Program-made: the position numbers and the translations under genes
In this document: in pieces, positions 1 through 8,225 of the stretch
How positions within the stretch are numbered: position 1 is the first letter of the stretch
Layout of the letters: the number at the start of each line of letters is the position of its first letter
Notes under the pieces: model-generated
What the model saw: only the letters and a program-made list of their open reading frames with translations
Databases searched by the model: none
Told to the model about the DNA's origin: nothing
Source: Peptoniphilus asaccharolyticus DSM 20463
GTDB taxonomy: Bacteria > Bacillota > Clostridia > Tissierellales > Peptoniphilaceae
DNA length: 64,000 nt
NCBI RefSeq assembly: GCF_900176115.1
Contig: NZ_FWWR01000009.1
Coordinates: 558,001-622,000 of the forward strand
Direction of reading: 5' to 3'

Positions 1-685
1 TTAACATTACATTCCCTACAAAGCCATCACATACCACTAAATCACAAACGCCTAATGATATATCTCTTGCTTCAACATTTCCAACAAAATTTAATCCTGA
101 TTCTTTTAACATAGGATAAACTGCCTTAGTCAAAGAATTTCCTTTGTGTTCTTCAACTCCTACATTTAAAAGTCCTATTCTTGGATTTTCAATTCCATTG
201 ATTTTTAAATATTGATCTCCCATTTTTGCAAATTGTAGTAGCAAATCTTCGCTACAGTCCATATTTGCCCCAGAATCTATAACTAGAGTAGATCCTTTTA
301 AATTAGGTATAGAAGTTGGTAAAACAGCTCTCTTTACATTTTCTATTCTCCCAACTATAAAAAGGCCTCCAGCTAATAATGCACCTGTACTTCCTGCAGA
401 TATAAAGGCATCATATTTTTTTTCTTTTAAAAGACTTAACCCTATAACTGTTGAAGAATTTTTCTTTTTTCTAAGTGCAAAAGCAGGTTCTTCATTGTTT
501 TCAATATTTTCGGTCGCATTGACTATCTCTGCTGTCTCATTTAATTCATCTAACGAACTCTTTATTGCATTTTCATTCCCTATAAGGGCTATTTCTACAC
601 CAAGTTCGTTTCTAGCATCTATAGCTCCCTTTACTATTTCAAAAGGTGCATTGTCTCCTCCGTTGGCATCGAATAATATCTTCAA
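1..685 (-). CDS. plsX: Phosphate acyltransferase PlsX (3' part beyond window)
   Basis: PlsX makes acyl-phosphate from acyl-ACP for the PlsY step of phosphatidic acid synthesis at the membrane. About 228 N-terminal residues are visible and the C-terminus lies outside the window. The protein opens with a DANGGD motif, equivalent to the family's DAMGGD, and contains SAGSTGALLAGG and DSGANMD blocks typical of PlsX. I choose a TTG start at 685 because GGAGGGG lies four bases upstream and the family begins at this point; no upstream ATG fits. It is the last visible gene on this strand, separated from the tRNA by a terminator. Confidence 0.93.
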   Translation of the reverse strand, partial: MKILFDANGGDNAPFEIVKGAIDARNELGVEIALIGNENAIKSSLDELNETAEIVNATENIENNEEPAFALRKKKNSSTVIGLSLLKEKKYDAFISAGSTGALLAGGLFIVGRIENVKRAVLPTSIPNLKGSTLVIDSGANMDCSEDLLLQFAKMGDQYLKINGIENPRIGLLNVGVEEHKGNSLTKAVYPMLKESGLNFVGNVEARDISLGVCDLVVCDGFVGNVML

Positions 686-790
686 ACTACCCCTCCATTC
701 TAAAATAATATATAGTAAATATGATAAAAAATCAATTTCAAATTACTAAAATACAAACTTAAATTATCACACTAATTTTTAATACGTTTT

Positions 791-834
791 AAATAAAAAA
801 ACCGCTATTCACTAAAACCTTAGTAAATAACGGT
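791..834 (-). terminator. Rho-independent terminator after tRNA-Trp
   Basis: On the minus strand an inverted repeat (ACCGTTATTTACTAA paired with TTAGTGAATAGCGGT, small loop) is followed by seven T residues. It lies just downstream of the tRNA and probably ends its transcript before plsX. Confidence 0.8.
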
Positions 835-841
835 AACTATA

Positions 842-917
842 TGGCAGGGGTAGCAGGACTCGAACCCACGGCACTTGGTTTTGGAGACCAATGTTCTACC
901 AACTGAACTATACCCCT
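842..917 (-). tRNA. tRNA-Trp (anticodon CCA)
   Basis: A 76-base cloverleaf reads on the minus strand. The acceptor stem AGGGGTA pairs with TACCCCT, the D arm contains AGTTGGTAGA, the anticodon loop is CTCCAAA giving anticodon CCA, and the T arm contains GGTTCGAGTCC. The 3' CCA is encoded. A terminator follows at 791-834. Confidence 0.95.
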
Positions 918-963
918 ACAACAGAATTTATTTTATCAAAAATTTACTAATGTTTCAAGCATA

Positions 964-1000
964 AATTTTTCAGTTCCTCAAATTTTGAAGAACTGAAATT
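964..1000 (-). terminator. Terminator after the rph-rdgB fusion gene
   Basis: The minus strand forms a hairpin TTTCAGTTCTTC / GAGGAACTGAAA followed by a T-rich tract. It lies about 20 bases after the stop codon of the RNase PH/RdgB gene. Confidence 0.7.
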
Positions 1001-1021
1001 TAATTTACACTGTAAACCCTC

Positions 1022-2332
1022 TTATTTACTTAATTCTTCTTCAATAAATTTTCTGAATTTTTTTAAAGCATTTGCTCTATGACTTATCTTATTTTTTTCT
1101 TCAGCTCCTAATTCAGCAAAAGTTTTGTCATATCCCTTTGGCATAAATATACTATCATATCCAAATCCTGCTTCACCTTTTTCAGTCTTAGTTATTTCAC
1201 CTTTGCAGATACCTTCAAAAAATAATTCTTCGTCATTTTCTCCTATATATGCTATAACAGTTTTAAATTGAGCTTTTCTACTGTTTGATTTCTCTAAATT
1301 TTTCAAAAGCAATTTTCTATTTTCTTTATCGTCGTGGTCAAACTTATCATTATATCTTGCTGATCTGACTCCCGGTTCTCCATTGAGTTCATCTACAAAT
1401 AACCCAGTGTCATCAGCTATAACGCAATGTTTAGTATATTTTTTCAACTCTACAGCTTTTATATGAGCATTTCCCTCTAATGTGTTTGAGTTCTCTTCTA
1501 CCTCTAAATCACCACTTAATATATCTGACTTAGTTAGTATTTCAACGTCTAATCCATCTAAAATTTTCTTTATCTCTTCAACTTTATGCTCATTATCTGT
1601 AGATAAAACAATCTTTTTATTTTTCTTGCTAGCTTTTTCTTGAATTTCGAATATCTTATTAAAAGACTCTTTTGATAAATCTAAAAGCTCATTTAATTTA
1701 CTAAATGAGAAAGGACTTCCTTCGGCAGTTCCTTGAATTTCAACAAATTCAAATTTATCATTTATAACTAAATTCAAATCAACATCCGCCTTTGAATCTT
1801 CTTTATAGCACAAGTCTACTAAACTTTCTCCATTTACTACTCCAACAGATAGAGCGGCTATTTTACTGATTATAGGATCTTCTTTAAAAATCCCTTTTTC
1901 TATATACTTATCAACCGCTAATCTTAAAGCTACATAAGCTCCATTTATACTAGTTGTTCTAGTACCCCCGTCAGCAGAAATTACATCGCAATCTATCCAA
2001 ATAGTTCTCTCTCCTATTTTAGAAAGATCTATTGCCTGTCTTAAACTTCTACCTATTAATCTTTGTATCTCTTGACTTCTGCCATCAATTTTCCCTCTTG
2101 AAGAATCTCTAACTTTTCTTGTATCAGTTGAACCTGGTAGCATGGAATACTCACTTGAAAGCCACCCAGTATTTTTACCTTTTAAGAAAAATGGAACTTT
2201 ATCTTCTATCATAGCTGTACATATGATTTTTGTATTCCCACATTCTATTAAGACAGAACCATCTGGATGATTTAGATAATTCTTTTGTATTTTTATGTTT
2301 CTCATTTCATTATTATTTCTATCTTTTCTCAT
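1022..2332 (-). CDS. rph: Fused RNase PH / XTP-dITP pyrophosphatase (RdgB/Ham1)
   Basis: A 436-residue two-enzyme fusion. Residues about 10-235 are RNase PH, a phosphorolytic 3'-5' exoribonuclease that trims tRNA 3' ends; the block DCDVISADGGTRT is diagnostic. Residues about 241-436 are a Ham1/RdgB pyrophosphatase that removes ITP and XTP from the nucleotide pool; STDNEHKVEEI, DDTGLFVDELNGEPGVRSARY-type and SHRANALKK motifs are present. In Bacillus and many clostridia these are adjacent separate genes. The ATG at 2332 follows GGAGGG with only three bases of spacing, but the protein start aligns with RNase PH proteins. A terminator hairpin sits just upstream, so the gene probably has its own promoter or depends on readthrough. 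Confidence 0.94.
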   Translation of the reverse strand: MRKDRNNNEMRNIKIQKNYLNHPDGSVLIECGNTKIICTAMIEDKVPFFLKGKNTGWLSSEYSMLPGSTDTRKVRDSSRGKIDGRSQEIQRLIGRSLRQAIDLSKIGERTIWIDCDVISADGGTRTTSINGAYVALRLAVDKYIEKGIFKEDPIISKIAALSVGVVNGESLVDLCYKEDSKADVDLNLVINDKFEFVEIQGTAEGSPFSFSKLNELLDLSKESFNKIFEIQEKASKKNKKIVLSTDNEHKVEEIKKILDGLDVEILTKSDILSGDLEVEENSNTLEGNAHIKAVELKKYTKHCVIADDTGLFVDELNGEPGVRSARYNDKFDHDDKENRKLLLKNLEKSNSRKAQFKTVIAYIGENDEELFFEGICKGEITKTEKGEAGFGYDSIFMPKGYDKTFAELGAEEKNKISHRANALKKFRKFIEEELSK

Positions 2333-2344
2333 ATTCCCTCCAAA

Positions 2345-2370
2345 AAGAAAAGAGGTCGTCGACCTCTTTT
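2345..2370 (-). terminator. Terminator after the amidase gene
   Basis: On the minus strand a perfect hairpin AAAAGAGGTCG / CGACCTCTTTT is followed by CTTTTT. It lies about 50 bases after the amidase stop codon and directly abuts the ribosome binding site of the rph fusion. Confidence 0.8.
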
Positions 2371-2423
2371 TATGGAACTACAAGTTCCTCAGGCTAACCA
2401 AAACTCTATACTGGTTAACAACC

Positions 2424-3710
2424 TTATTTCTCTACATACTTGTCTACATAGTTATTTATACCTTGATAAACTCCCTCAACTAATTTATCTATGTACTCAT
2501 CATCCTTAATTTTTTCTAACTCTTCTTCATTAGATAAAAATCCAAGTTCAACAAGTGCAGCTACAGTATTAGTCTTATTTAAAACTAAATAACTAGAACC
2601 ATCTTTTGCCCCTCTATTATTAGCTCCTGTTACAGATATAACTGCTTTTTGAATCTCTTGAGCAAATGGTTTTTGCTCAACAGACTTAATACCAACTGTT
2701 TTTTCACTAGCATAGAAAGTTTCTATTCCTTTAGCTCCCGAATTCGCAGAGCAATTAAAATGTATAGATAAAAATAACTCAGCTTCAGAATCATTTGAGA
2801 TTCCAGCTCTATCCAAGAGTTCTATGTACACATCACTATTTCTAGTCATTATGACTTCATAGCCCTTGTCTTTTAATTTTTCAGACAATCTTTTTGCAAC
2901 TTTTAAAGTAGGTACTTTCTCCATATACCCATCTTTGCTAAGTCCACCACTATCTTTTCCACCATGACCTGCATCTAAAACTATAGTTACCTTGCCCTTT
3001 GTCTTAAGAGTTTTTGAAATATTTCTCTTTTTTTGAGGCTCTACCAGTTTTTCTTTTTTGTCAAGTTCACTCATCTGTTTTAATTCATTTTCAGACCTAA
3101 AACCATCTGTGTTTTTAGGCTTGACTATTATACCATTTTTTGTTTCATTTATGGTCAATGCTCCTGCTTTTTGTCCTGTATTTTCTTCTTTCACAGGCTC
3201 AACTATAGGTTCGGCATTTTTTGAAGTATTAACTATTGCTGTTTGTGAACTTTGATCCCAAGAAACAGAATATCCAAAAGTCTCAGATAAAAACCTTAAA
3301 GGAACCATTGTTTTAGTTTCATACTTAGGTTTTAAGTATGTTGCAAACTTAGGTATAGAATCTTTTGATATTGTGTTTTTTTCATTATTAACATAGATTA
3401 CATCTGAATCTATTTTCATTTTTATAGATTGTTTTTCATTTTCTATAGTAGCACTCTTAGTTTTATTTTCCCATGATACTTTCGCACCTAAACTTTCAGT
3501 CAACTCTCTAATAGGCACAAAAGTTCTTCCATTGACAGTATAAGCACTGCAATTTGTCTTTAAAAGATTTCCATCAACTTTTACACTTACTTCGTTTACT
3601 TGCGTATTTTTATTATCAATTTTTATATTAAACATGTTATTTGCGTAACTACTCGCTGGTATAAAAATAGAAATAATAAACACCCATAATAGAATTAGTT
3701 TATATTTCAT
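2424..3710 (-). CDS. Secreted N-acetylmuramoyl-L-alanine amidase with copper-amine-oxidase-like N-domain
   Basis: A 428-residue exported peptidoglycan hydrolase. A signal peptide spans residues 1-23 (ending SSYA). Residues about 35-165 resemble the copper amine oxidase N-terminal domain seen as a wall or stalk module in clostridia (GRTFVPIRELTESLGAKVSW and a second VPLRFLSETFGYSVSW-type repeat). Residues about 240-425 form an Amidase_3 zinc domain: the LDAGHGGKDSG motif, a catalytic-site Glu after it, LSIHFNCSAN, and VELGFLSNEEE. The ATG follows AAGGAGGATTT. It probably cuts the stem peptide from MurNAc during wall turnover. It stands alone between terminators. Confidence 0.93.
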   Translation of the reverse strand: MKYKLILLWVFIISIFIPASSYANNMFNIKIDNKNTQVNEVSVKVDGNLLKTNCSAYTVNGRTFVPIRELTESLGAKVSWENKTKSATIENEKQSIKMKIDSDVIYVNNEKNTISKDSIPKFATYLKPKYETKTMVPLRFLSETFGYSVSWDQSSQTAIVNTSKNAEPIVEPVKEENTGQKAGALTINETKNGIIVKPKNTDGFRSENELKQMSELDKKEKLVEPQKKRNISKTLKTKGKVTIVLDAGHGGKDSGGLSKDGYMEKVPTLKVAKRLSEKLKDKGYEVIMTRNSDVYIELLDRAGISNDSEAELFLSIHFNCSANSGAKGIETFYASEKTVGIKSVEQKPFAQEIQKAVISVTGANNRGAKDGSSYLVLNKTNTVAALVELGFLSNEEELEKIKDDEYIDKLVEGVYQGINNYVDKYVEK

Positions 3711-3766
3711 AAATCCTCCTTACTCTATAATTTATACCATTTATCAACTATTTTTTCAAATATTAC

Positions 3767-4744
3767 TTACACCACTTTATAAAGTTCGTCCACTGTAGTG
3801 TTTGTTATAAACTCTACTTCATCTGAAACAACTTCTATATTATTTCCATCTGTGATATATCCTATCTTGGTTACTTTTATATCTTCTTCATCACATTTTG
3901 ATTTAAATTTTTCAAAGTCCTCTTGAGAAAAAATCATTATAAGCGAACCGCTTGATATAAGTCTATAAGGATCCAAAGAAAGTTTATTACATATCTTGTT
4001 GCTTATTTCTTTTAAAGGAATTAAATCTTTTTTAATTATAAATTTTTTCTTTAAGAATTCACTGCTTTCCCAAAGTGCACCATATACTCCACCTTCTGTT
4101 ATATCGTGCATAAATTTAACTCCAAAATTTCGTGCAATCATGGCCTCTTTAACTATTGAAATTCCATTTGCCATTTCTTCTATTTCTTTTAATTCATTAT
4201 CTGATAAATTTAAAATATCTTTTTTTGCATCTGCAACTATGTAACTACCTTCCATAGCTATATATTTTGAAACGCAAACTACATCTCTATTTTCAACCCT
4301 ATTTCTTTTAAGAGCCATACTCTTATTTATTTTCCCCACTACGGTTGAAGTGACAATGACTTTATTAACTGCATCTGTAATCTCTGTATGTCCACCTATG
4401 ATATCTAAACCTATTTCTCTGCACTCTCTACTAGCTTCTATCATTATCTCTTCTAAATCATTTAGCTCACATGTGGGTGGCGCCAATACACTTAGAAGTA
4501 TTCCAACTGGTTCGGCCCCTTCTGTAGCCACATCATTACATGAAATGTTTACAGATAGTTTGCCTATCCCACAATTTGTACCAGTTATTGGGTCAATTGA
4601 AAGCACAGCCAAATTATCTCCCAAATCTAAAACCGCTGTGTCTATGCCTATGTCAGAGTTTTTTAAAACTTCACTTCTCGATTTAAAAATATATTTAAAT
4701 ATATGCTCTTTTAATTCTTCATCAGTTAACTTTCCTATTTTCAT
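3767..4744 (-). CDS. AIR synthase/HypE-like protein of the PurM superfamily
   Basis: A 325-residue ATP-binding protein related to AIR synthase (PurM), HypE, SelD and ThiL. N-terminal residues about 25-130 carry the conserved D-TAVLDLG, LSIDPITG, NDVATEGAEP and GGHTEITD elements; residues 150-300 form the C-terminal AIRS-C fold (HDITEGGVYGALWE). No other hyp genes are nearby, so HypE's role in NiFe hydrogenase cyanation is unlikely. The gene follows the PilM-like gene with no gap (TGA ATG) and appears to be the last gene of the pilus operon. Its substrate cannot be deduced. Confidence 0.8.
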   Translation of the reverse strand: MKIGKLTDEELKEHIFKYIFKSRSEVLKNSDIGIDTAVLDLGDNLAVLSIDPITGTNCGIGKLSVNISCNDVATEGAEPVGILLSVLAPPTCELNDLEEIMIEASRECREIGLDIIGGHTEITDAVNKVIVTSTVVGKINKSMALKRNRVENRDVVCVSKYIAMEGSYIVADAKKDILNLSDNELKEIEEMANGISIVKEAMIARNFGVKFMHDITEGGVYGALWESSEFLKKKFIIKKDLIPLKEISNKICNKLSLDPYRLISSGSLIMIFSQEDFEKFKSKCDEEDIKVTKIGYITDGNNIEVVSDEVEFITNTTVDELYKVV

Positions 4745-5974
4745 TCAATCCCTCAATACTACTTCTATTTCAAAATATAAATATCCATCTTTGATAGAGC
4801 TTGAAAGTAACTTTGCATTTTTGCTTTGTCCCATTGCTCTTTTCAATATATTAGTAGAATTTGCAATTCCCTTTATATTAACTTTATCATCATAGAATCT
4901 ATATTCTTCAAAAAATATTTCATCATGATTAAAGTTTTCTAACTTCTGCACTAACTTTTCAAACTTCTTATTATATTCTACATCACTATTTGAATATTTA
5001 TAAGATTCTTTTTTCTTTGAATCTTTAATAGATTTTTCCTCTGCCATTTGTTTTAGTGTATTAGAAAATTCTAACCTAGCTGTGTTCTCCCTATTATTCA
5101 ATATACAAAATAGTATGACATTAAATGCTATTAAAACTACAACAGCTAAAATTGAATATTTACTCTTACTACTCTTCTTCTCTATAAAATTATTTTTTAG
5201 TTTTAAATCATTTATACTTAGCTTTCTTAAATTGATTCCAAATAGATTTTCAATTGGCAAATCTCCAAAATAGATGTAGTCTTTATCTTTTAAAAATCTC
5301 TTAAGCCACGCTACCCTCTCAAACTTAAAACTTTCTAATAGTCTTTCTAATTTTTCTACTACAGCACTATCTTCACCATTAAAATTTCCATTATAAATAT
5401 TAGCTATATCTTCAGCATTTAAATCATACTCTTCTAATTTTTTGGATATTTCTTTTGAAAAAATATCTTTTCTAAAATCTTTTTCAATTATCTTGGCTCT
5501 GTTTAGAGAATAATTAATATAGTTGTTTTCTGAAATTGCATCTTCAACATCAAAAATGCCCACGAGATTTAGCTTTAAAAGTTTTGCCAATTCTTTATAA
5601 CTATCTAAAAATGATTTTTCTACCAATCTAACCTTTACTAAAGTTTCATCGTATTCATATGTAAAATAATAATTTTCAACACTTTCTGGTAGCAACTTCT
5701 GCAGTTCATAATGTATATAAGATTCTGTTTCATCTTTCTTTATATTGGACACATCTATTTCAAAATTTAAAAATTTAGAAGAATTTATTAAAAAAATCAC
5801 ATTTCCTTCAAAAGCTATACTTTCCAGTTTTTCCTTCATTAAGTAATAAACATAATTCAAATCCAATATGACCCCATTCTCTATTAGTTGAGGATATAGA
5901 CATATTTCATCTTCCTTCTTACCTAACAAAAATATTTTCAAATCTTCAAATAAAAAAGCTGTATAATTTTTCAT
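4745..5974 (-). CDS. PilM/PilN-like type IV pilus assembly protein (divergent)
   Basis: A 409-residue protein that I assign mainly from position. Residues 1-270 are soluble and resemble a divergent PilM actin-like module (early phrase YIHYELQKLLPES is like the PilM inter-domain region). A single membrane segment lies at about 273-292, followed by a periplasm-type coiled region and a small C-terminal domain, which is the layout of PilN. It may therefore combine PilM and PilN functions in one chain, linking the cytoplasmic ATPase to the outer part of the machine. The ATG overlaps the prepilin peptidase stop (ATGA), so they are translationally coupled. Confidence 0.6.
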   Translation of the reverse strand: MKNYTAFLFEDLKIFLLGKKEDEICLYPQLIENGVILDLNYVYYLMKEKLESIAFEGNVIFLINSSKFLNFEIDVSNIKKDETESYIHYELQKLLPESVENYYFTYEYDETLVKVRLVEKSFLDSYKELAKLLKLNLVGIFDVEDAISENNYINYSLNRAKIIEKDFRKDIFSKEISKKLEEYDLNAEDIANIYNGNFNGEDSAVVEKLERLLESFKFERVAWLKRFLKDKDYIYFGDLPIENLFGINLRKLSINDLKLKNNFIEKKSSKSKYSILAVVVLIAFNVILFCILNNRENTARLEFSNTLKQMAEEKSIKDSKKKESYKYSNSDVEYNKKFEKLVQKLENFNHDEIFFEEYRFYDDKVNIKGIANSTNILKRAMGQSKNAKLLSSSIKDGYLYFEIEVVLRD

Positions 5975-6663
5975 AACATCACCGTAAGAATTCCCATTAC
6001 TATAAATGGACAGAAAGCCATCTTGTGTTCATCTCTTTTTTTATAAATTAGTTTCATTAATACAATGTAAACTAAAGCAAGTACAAATGTATTTCTAAAC
6101 ATTACAAAGCACTTGAAGTATGAATTTGAATACAATCCTCCAATAGCTCCAACCATAAAGTCTGCGTCTCCCATCATATCTAATTTATAAAATATAAAAT
6201 ATATACTGCCAATTAAAACTGCATTTACTATTCTAATTAGACTATCTCCAACAAACAAATTCACCAAGCTAAAAATTAGCAGAATGATTATATCTAAATA
6301 ATATACCTCTTGAGTTCTTAAATCGTTTAGCGCAATGCTCATCATAAAAATAATTTGAATTACACTGATATAAAATTTATAGTTCAACCCATATTTATGG
6401 TATGCCAAAAGAAAACAAATTGGAGTTGCTATCTCATATAAAAAATTTGTAATATCTATCTTAGAATTACAATTAGAACATCTTCCCCTTAAGAATAAAA
6501 AAGATATTATCGGAATATTTTCCATAGGCTTTATATTTGCATTACATTTTTCACATTTAGATTTTCCATAGATAAAAGACTTTATATCTCTTCTTCTATA
6601 ATTTAAACAAGCAAGTGTCGAACCCACCACTGCACCTAATATAAATATAAATACTTCAATCAT
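5971..6663 (-). CDS. Prepilin peptidase/N-methyltransferase (PilD/ComC type)
   Basis: A 230-residue membrane aspartic protease that cleaves prepilin leaders. The N-terminal domain has two CxxC pairs (CEKC and CSNC), the zinc site of the methyltransferase part. The two catalytic Asp residues are visible in ALNDLRTQEV and GDADFMVGAIGG. About six to seven hydrophobic segments follow. Its substrate is most likely the pilin encoded immediately upstream, with which it overlaps by four bases (ATGA). Confidence 0.93.
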   Translation of the reverse strand: MIEVFIFILGAVVGSTLACLNYRRRDIKSFIYGKSKCEKCNANIKPMENIPIISFLFLRGRCSNCNSKIDITNFLYEIATPICFLLAYHKYGLNYKFYISVIQIIFMMSIALNDLRTQEVYYLDIIILLIFSLVNLFVGDSLIRIVNAVLIGSIYFIFYKLDMMGDADFMVGAIGGLYSNSYFKCFVMFRNTFVLALVYIVLMKLIYKKRDEHKMAFCPFIVMGILTVML

Positions 6664-7037
6664 TTTGTTACCGCAACTAAATTATCTCCCTCTACTTTCA
6701 CTTCTCCCGGGCTTACAGTTACATTGCCATTATTTGCAACTGAAACTGTAAAAGAATTTTCCTTCAATGCCTTTGCCGGTTTTGGAAAATCACCTTCAAA
6801 ATATGTTTTCAAATCATTTTCAGATATAGTTCCAGTTGTGTCAGGATTCTCCATCTTATACATTATCGCCGCGTTTTTTATTTCTTTAACATTTAAGTTA
6901 TGTGTCGCTGCTTGAGCTGATAAATTCGACTTTGTAAATCTAGGTATGGCAATAGATACCAAAATTAAAAGTATTGCAATAACTACAACTAATTCAACTA
7001 AAGTGAAACCATTCTTTTTCTTTTTTACAATCTTCAT
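6660..7037 (-). CDS. Type IV pilin/pseudopilin (ComGC-like)
   Basis: A 125-residue prepilin. A short basic leader (MKIVKKKKNG) precedes the peptidase site G/FTLVE, with the conserved Glu at mature position 5. A hydrophobic helix runs to about residue 30 (VVVIAILLILVSIAIPRF), followed by a small soluble domain ending in GEVKVEGDNLVAV. It is the only pilin in this operon, suggesting it is the major subunit. A strong AGGAGGAAG site precedes the ATG, stronger than those of its neighbours, as expected for a structural protein needed in excess. Confidence 0.9.
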   Translation of the reverse strand: MKIVKKKKNGFTLVELVVVIAILLILVSIAIPRFTKSNLSAQAATHNLNVKEIKNAAIMYKMENPDTTGTISENDLKTYFEGDFPKPAKALKENSFTVSVANNGNVTVSPGEVKVEGDNLVAVTK

Positions 7038-7046
7038 AACTTCCTC

Positions 7047-8225
7047 CTATCCTATATAATTGACCACATCAAACATAGGCAGTGCAATAGATAACACAAC
7101 AAATCCTACGAATATAGATAAAATTAAAATGATAATAGGTTCAATAAAAGCTAAAAACTTTTTAGAATCCATATCCAATTTCTTCTCATAATATTTTTTT
7201 AATGAATTCATCACTTTTTCTATAGAAGATGACTTCTCTCCTACTCTTAGTATTGAAAGAGATATGTTGTCAAAAAATTTAGAACCCTTTAATGACTCTG
7301 CCAAATCCACTCCGCCATATAATTTATCAACCGCTTTGTATATTTCTGCTTTCATATGCAAATTGTCTAAAGATTCTCTTGATATTTTGAGCGCTTCTGA
7401 AACAATCACTTTAGAATTTAATAAAAAATTCATCATAGCTATAAAATTATAAGATTGAATAACTCTATACAATTTGGACTTTAATAATATATTTTCTAAT
7501 TTTAGCTTCCCAGAATCTGTCCTTATATAAATTAGAGCTGAAGCTATAATTAAAATAATTGCAGAGAAAAAATATATAAAGTTTAATCTTAAAATATTAG
7601 ATGCCTTTATAAGTATTCTTGTTATAAATGGCAATTCAACTCCAGACTCAGCAAATATATTAGAAAAAGTAGGCAATATATACAAAACTAAAAAGTTCAT
7701 AATCAGAATAGTAGATATGAATAAAATTGCAGGATATGTAAGAGTTGTGTACAGCTTTTTCTTAAATATTTCTTTTTCAAAATAGTAATTTGATAACTCT
7801 TTTAACACCAAATCCAGTTGTGCCGACTCTTCTCCTATTTTGATCATATTAACAGCAAACTTTGGACAAACCTTTTCATCACCTATGGATTCAGACAATT
7901 TCATACCACCAGCTATATTTTTGTATATATTTTTTAAATGCATAGCTTTACTCTTTGCATAAGTATTGGACAAAATTAAAACAGCCTCAGGAATACTTAT
8001 TTTTGACTCTATCAGAATATGAAGTTGATAGAATAATATGTACAGATCTTCATTTTTGAATTCTCTGTTTTTATAATTTTCTAAATTCAGCTTAGACACC
8101 TTGTCTATCTTTACTATACTATACCCTCTAGAAATTAGTTTTTCTTCACACTCTAATAAACTATCAGCTTCAATTTGCCCATCTATCCTCTCATTGCCAT
8201 TTAAAACTGTATACCTATAAATCAT
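7047..8225 (-). CDS. PilC/GspF-family inner membrane platform protein
   Basis: A 392-residue polytopic protein with two T2SSF domains, at about residues 55-180 and 255-380. Each contains helical bundles with GGxxLxESI-type motifs (GGMKLSESIG and GGVDLAESLKG) and each is followed by hydrophobic segments (near 165-195, 215-240 and 360-385). It is the membrane platform on which the PilB ATPase acts to polymerise pilin. The ATG overlaps the pilB stop (ATGA) and the gene lies just before the pilin. Confidence 0.92.
   Translation of the reverse strand: MIYRYTVLNGNERIDGQIEADSLLECEEKLISRGYSIVKIDKVSKLNLENYKNREFKNEDLYILFYQLHILIESKISIPEAVLILSNTYAKSKAMHLKNIYKNIAGGMKLSESIGDEKVCPKFAVNMIKIGEESAQLDLVLKELSNYYFEKEIFKKKLYTTLTYPAILFISTILIMNFLVLYILPTFSNIFAESGVELPFITRILIKASNILRLNFIYFFSAIILIIASALIYIRTDSGKLKLENILLKSKLYRVIQSYNFIAMMNFLLNSKVIVSEALKISRESLDNLHMKAEIYKAVDKLYGGVDLAESLKGSKFFDNISLSILRVGEKSSSIEKVMNSLKKYYEKKLDMDSKKFLAFIEPIIILILSIFVGFVVLSIALPMFDVVNYIG

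Noticed and set aside
3767-4744. hypE annotation with hydrogenase maturation role
   Set aside because: No hyp or hydrogenase genes are near, and the C-terminus lacks the Cys-ending tail of true HypE.
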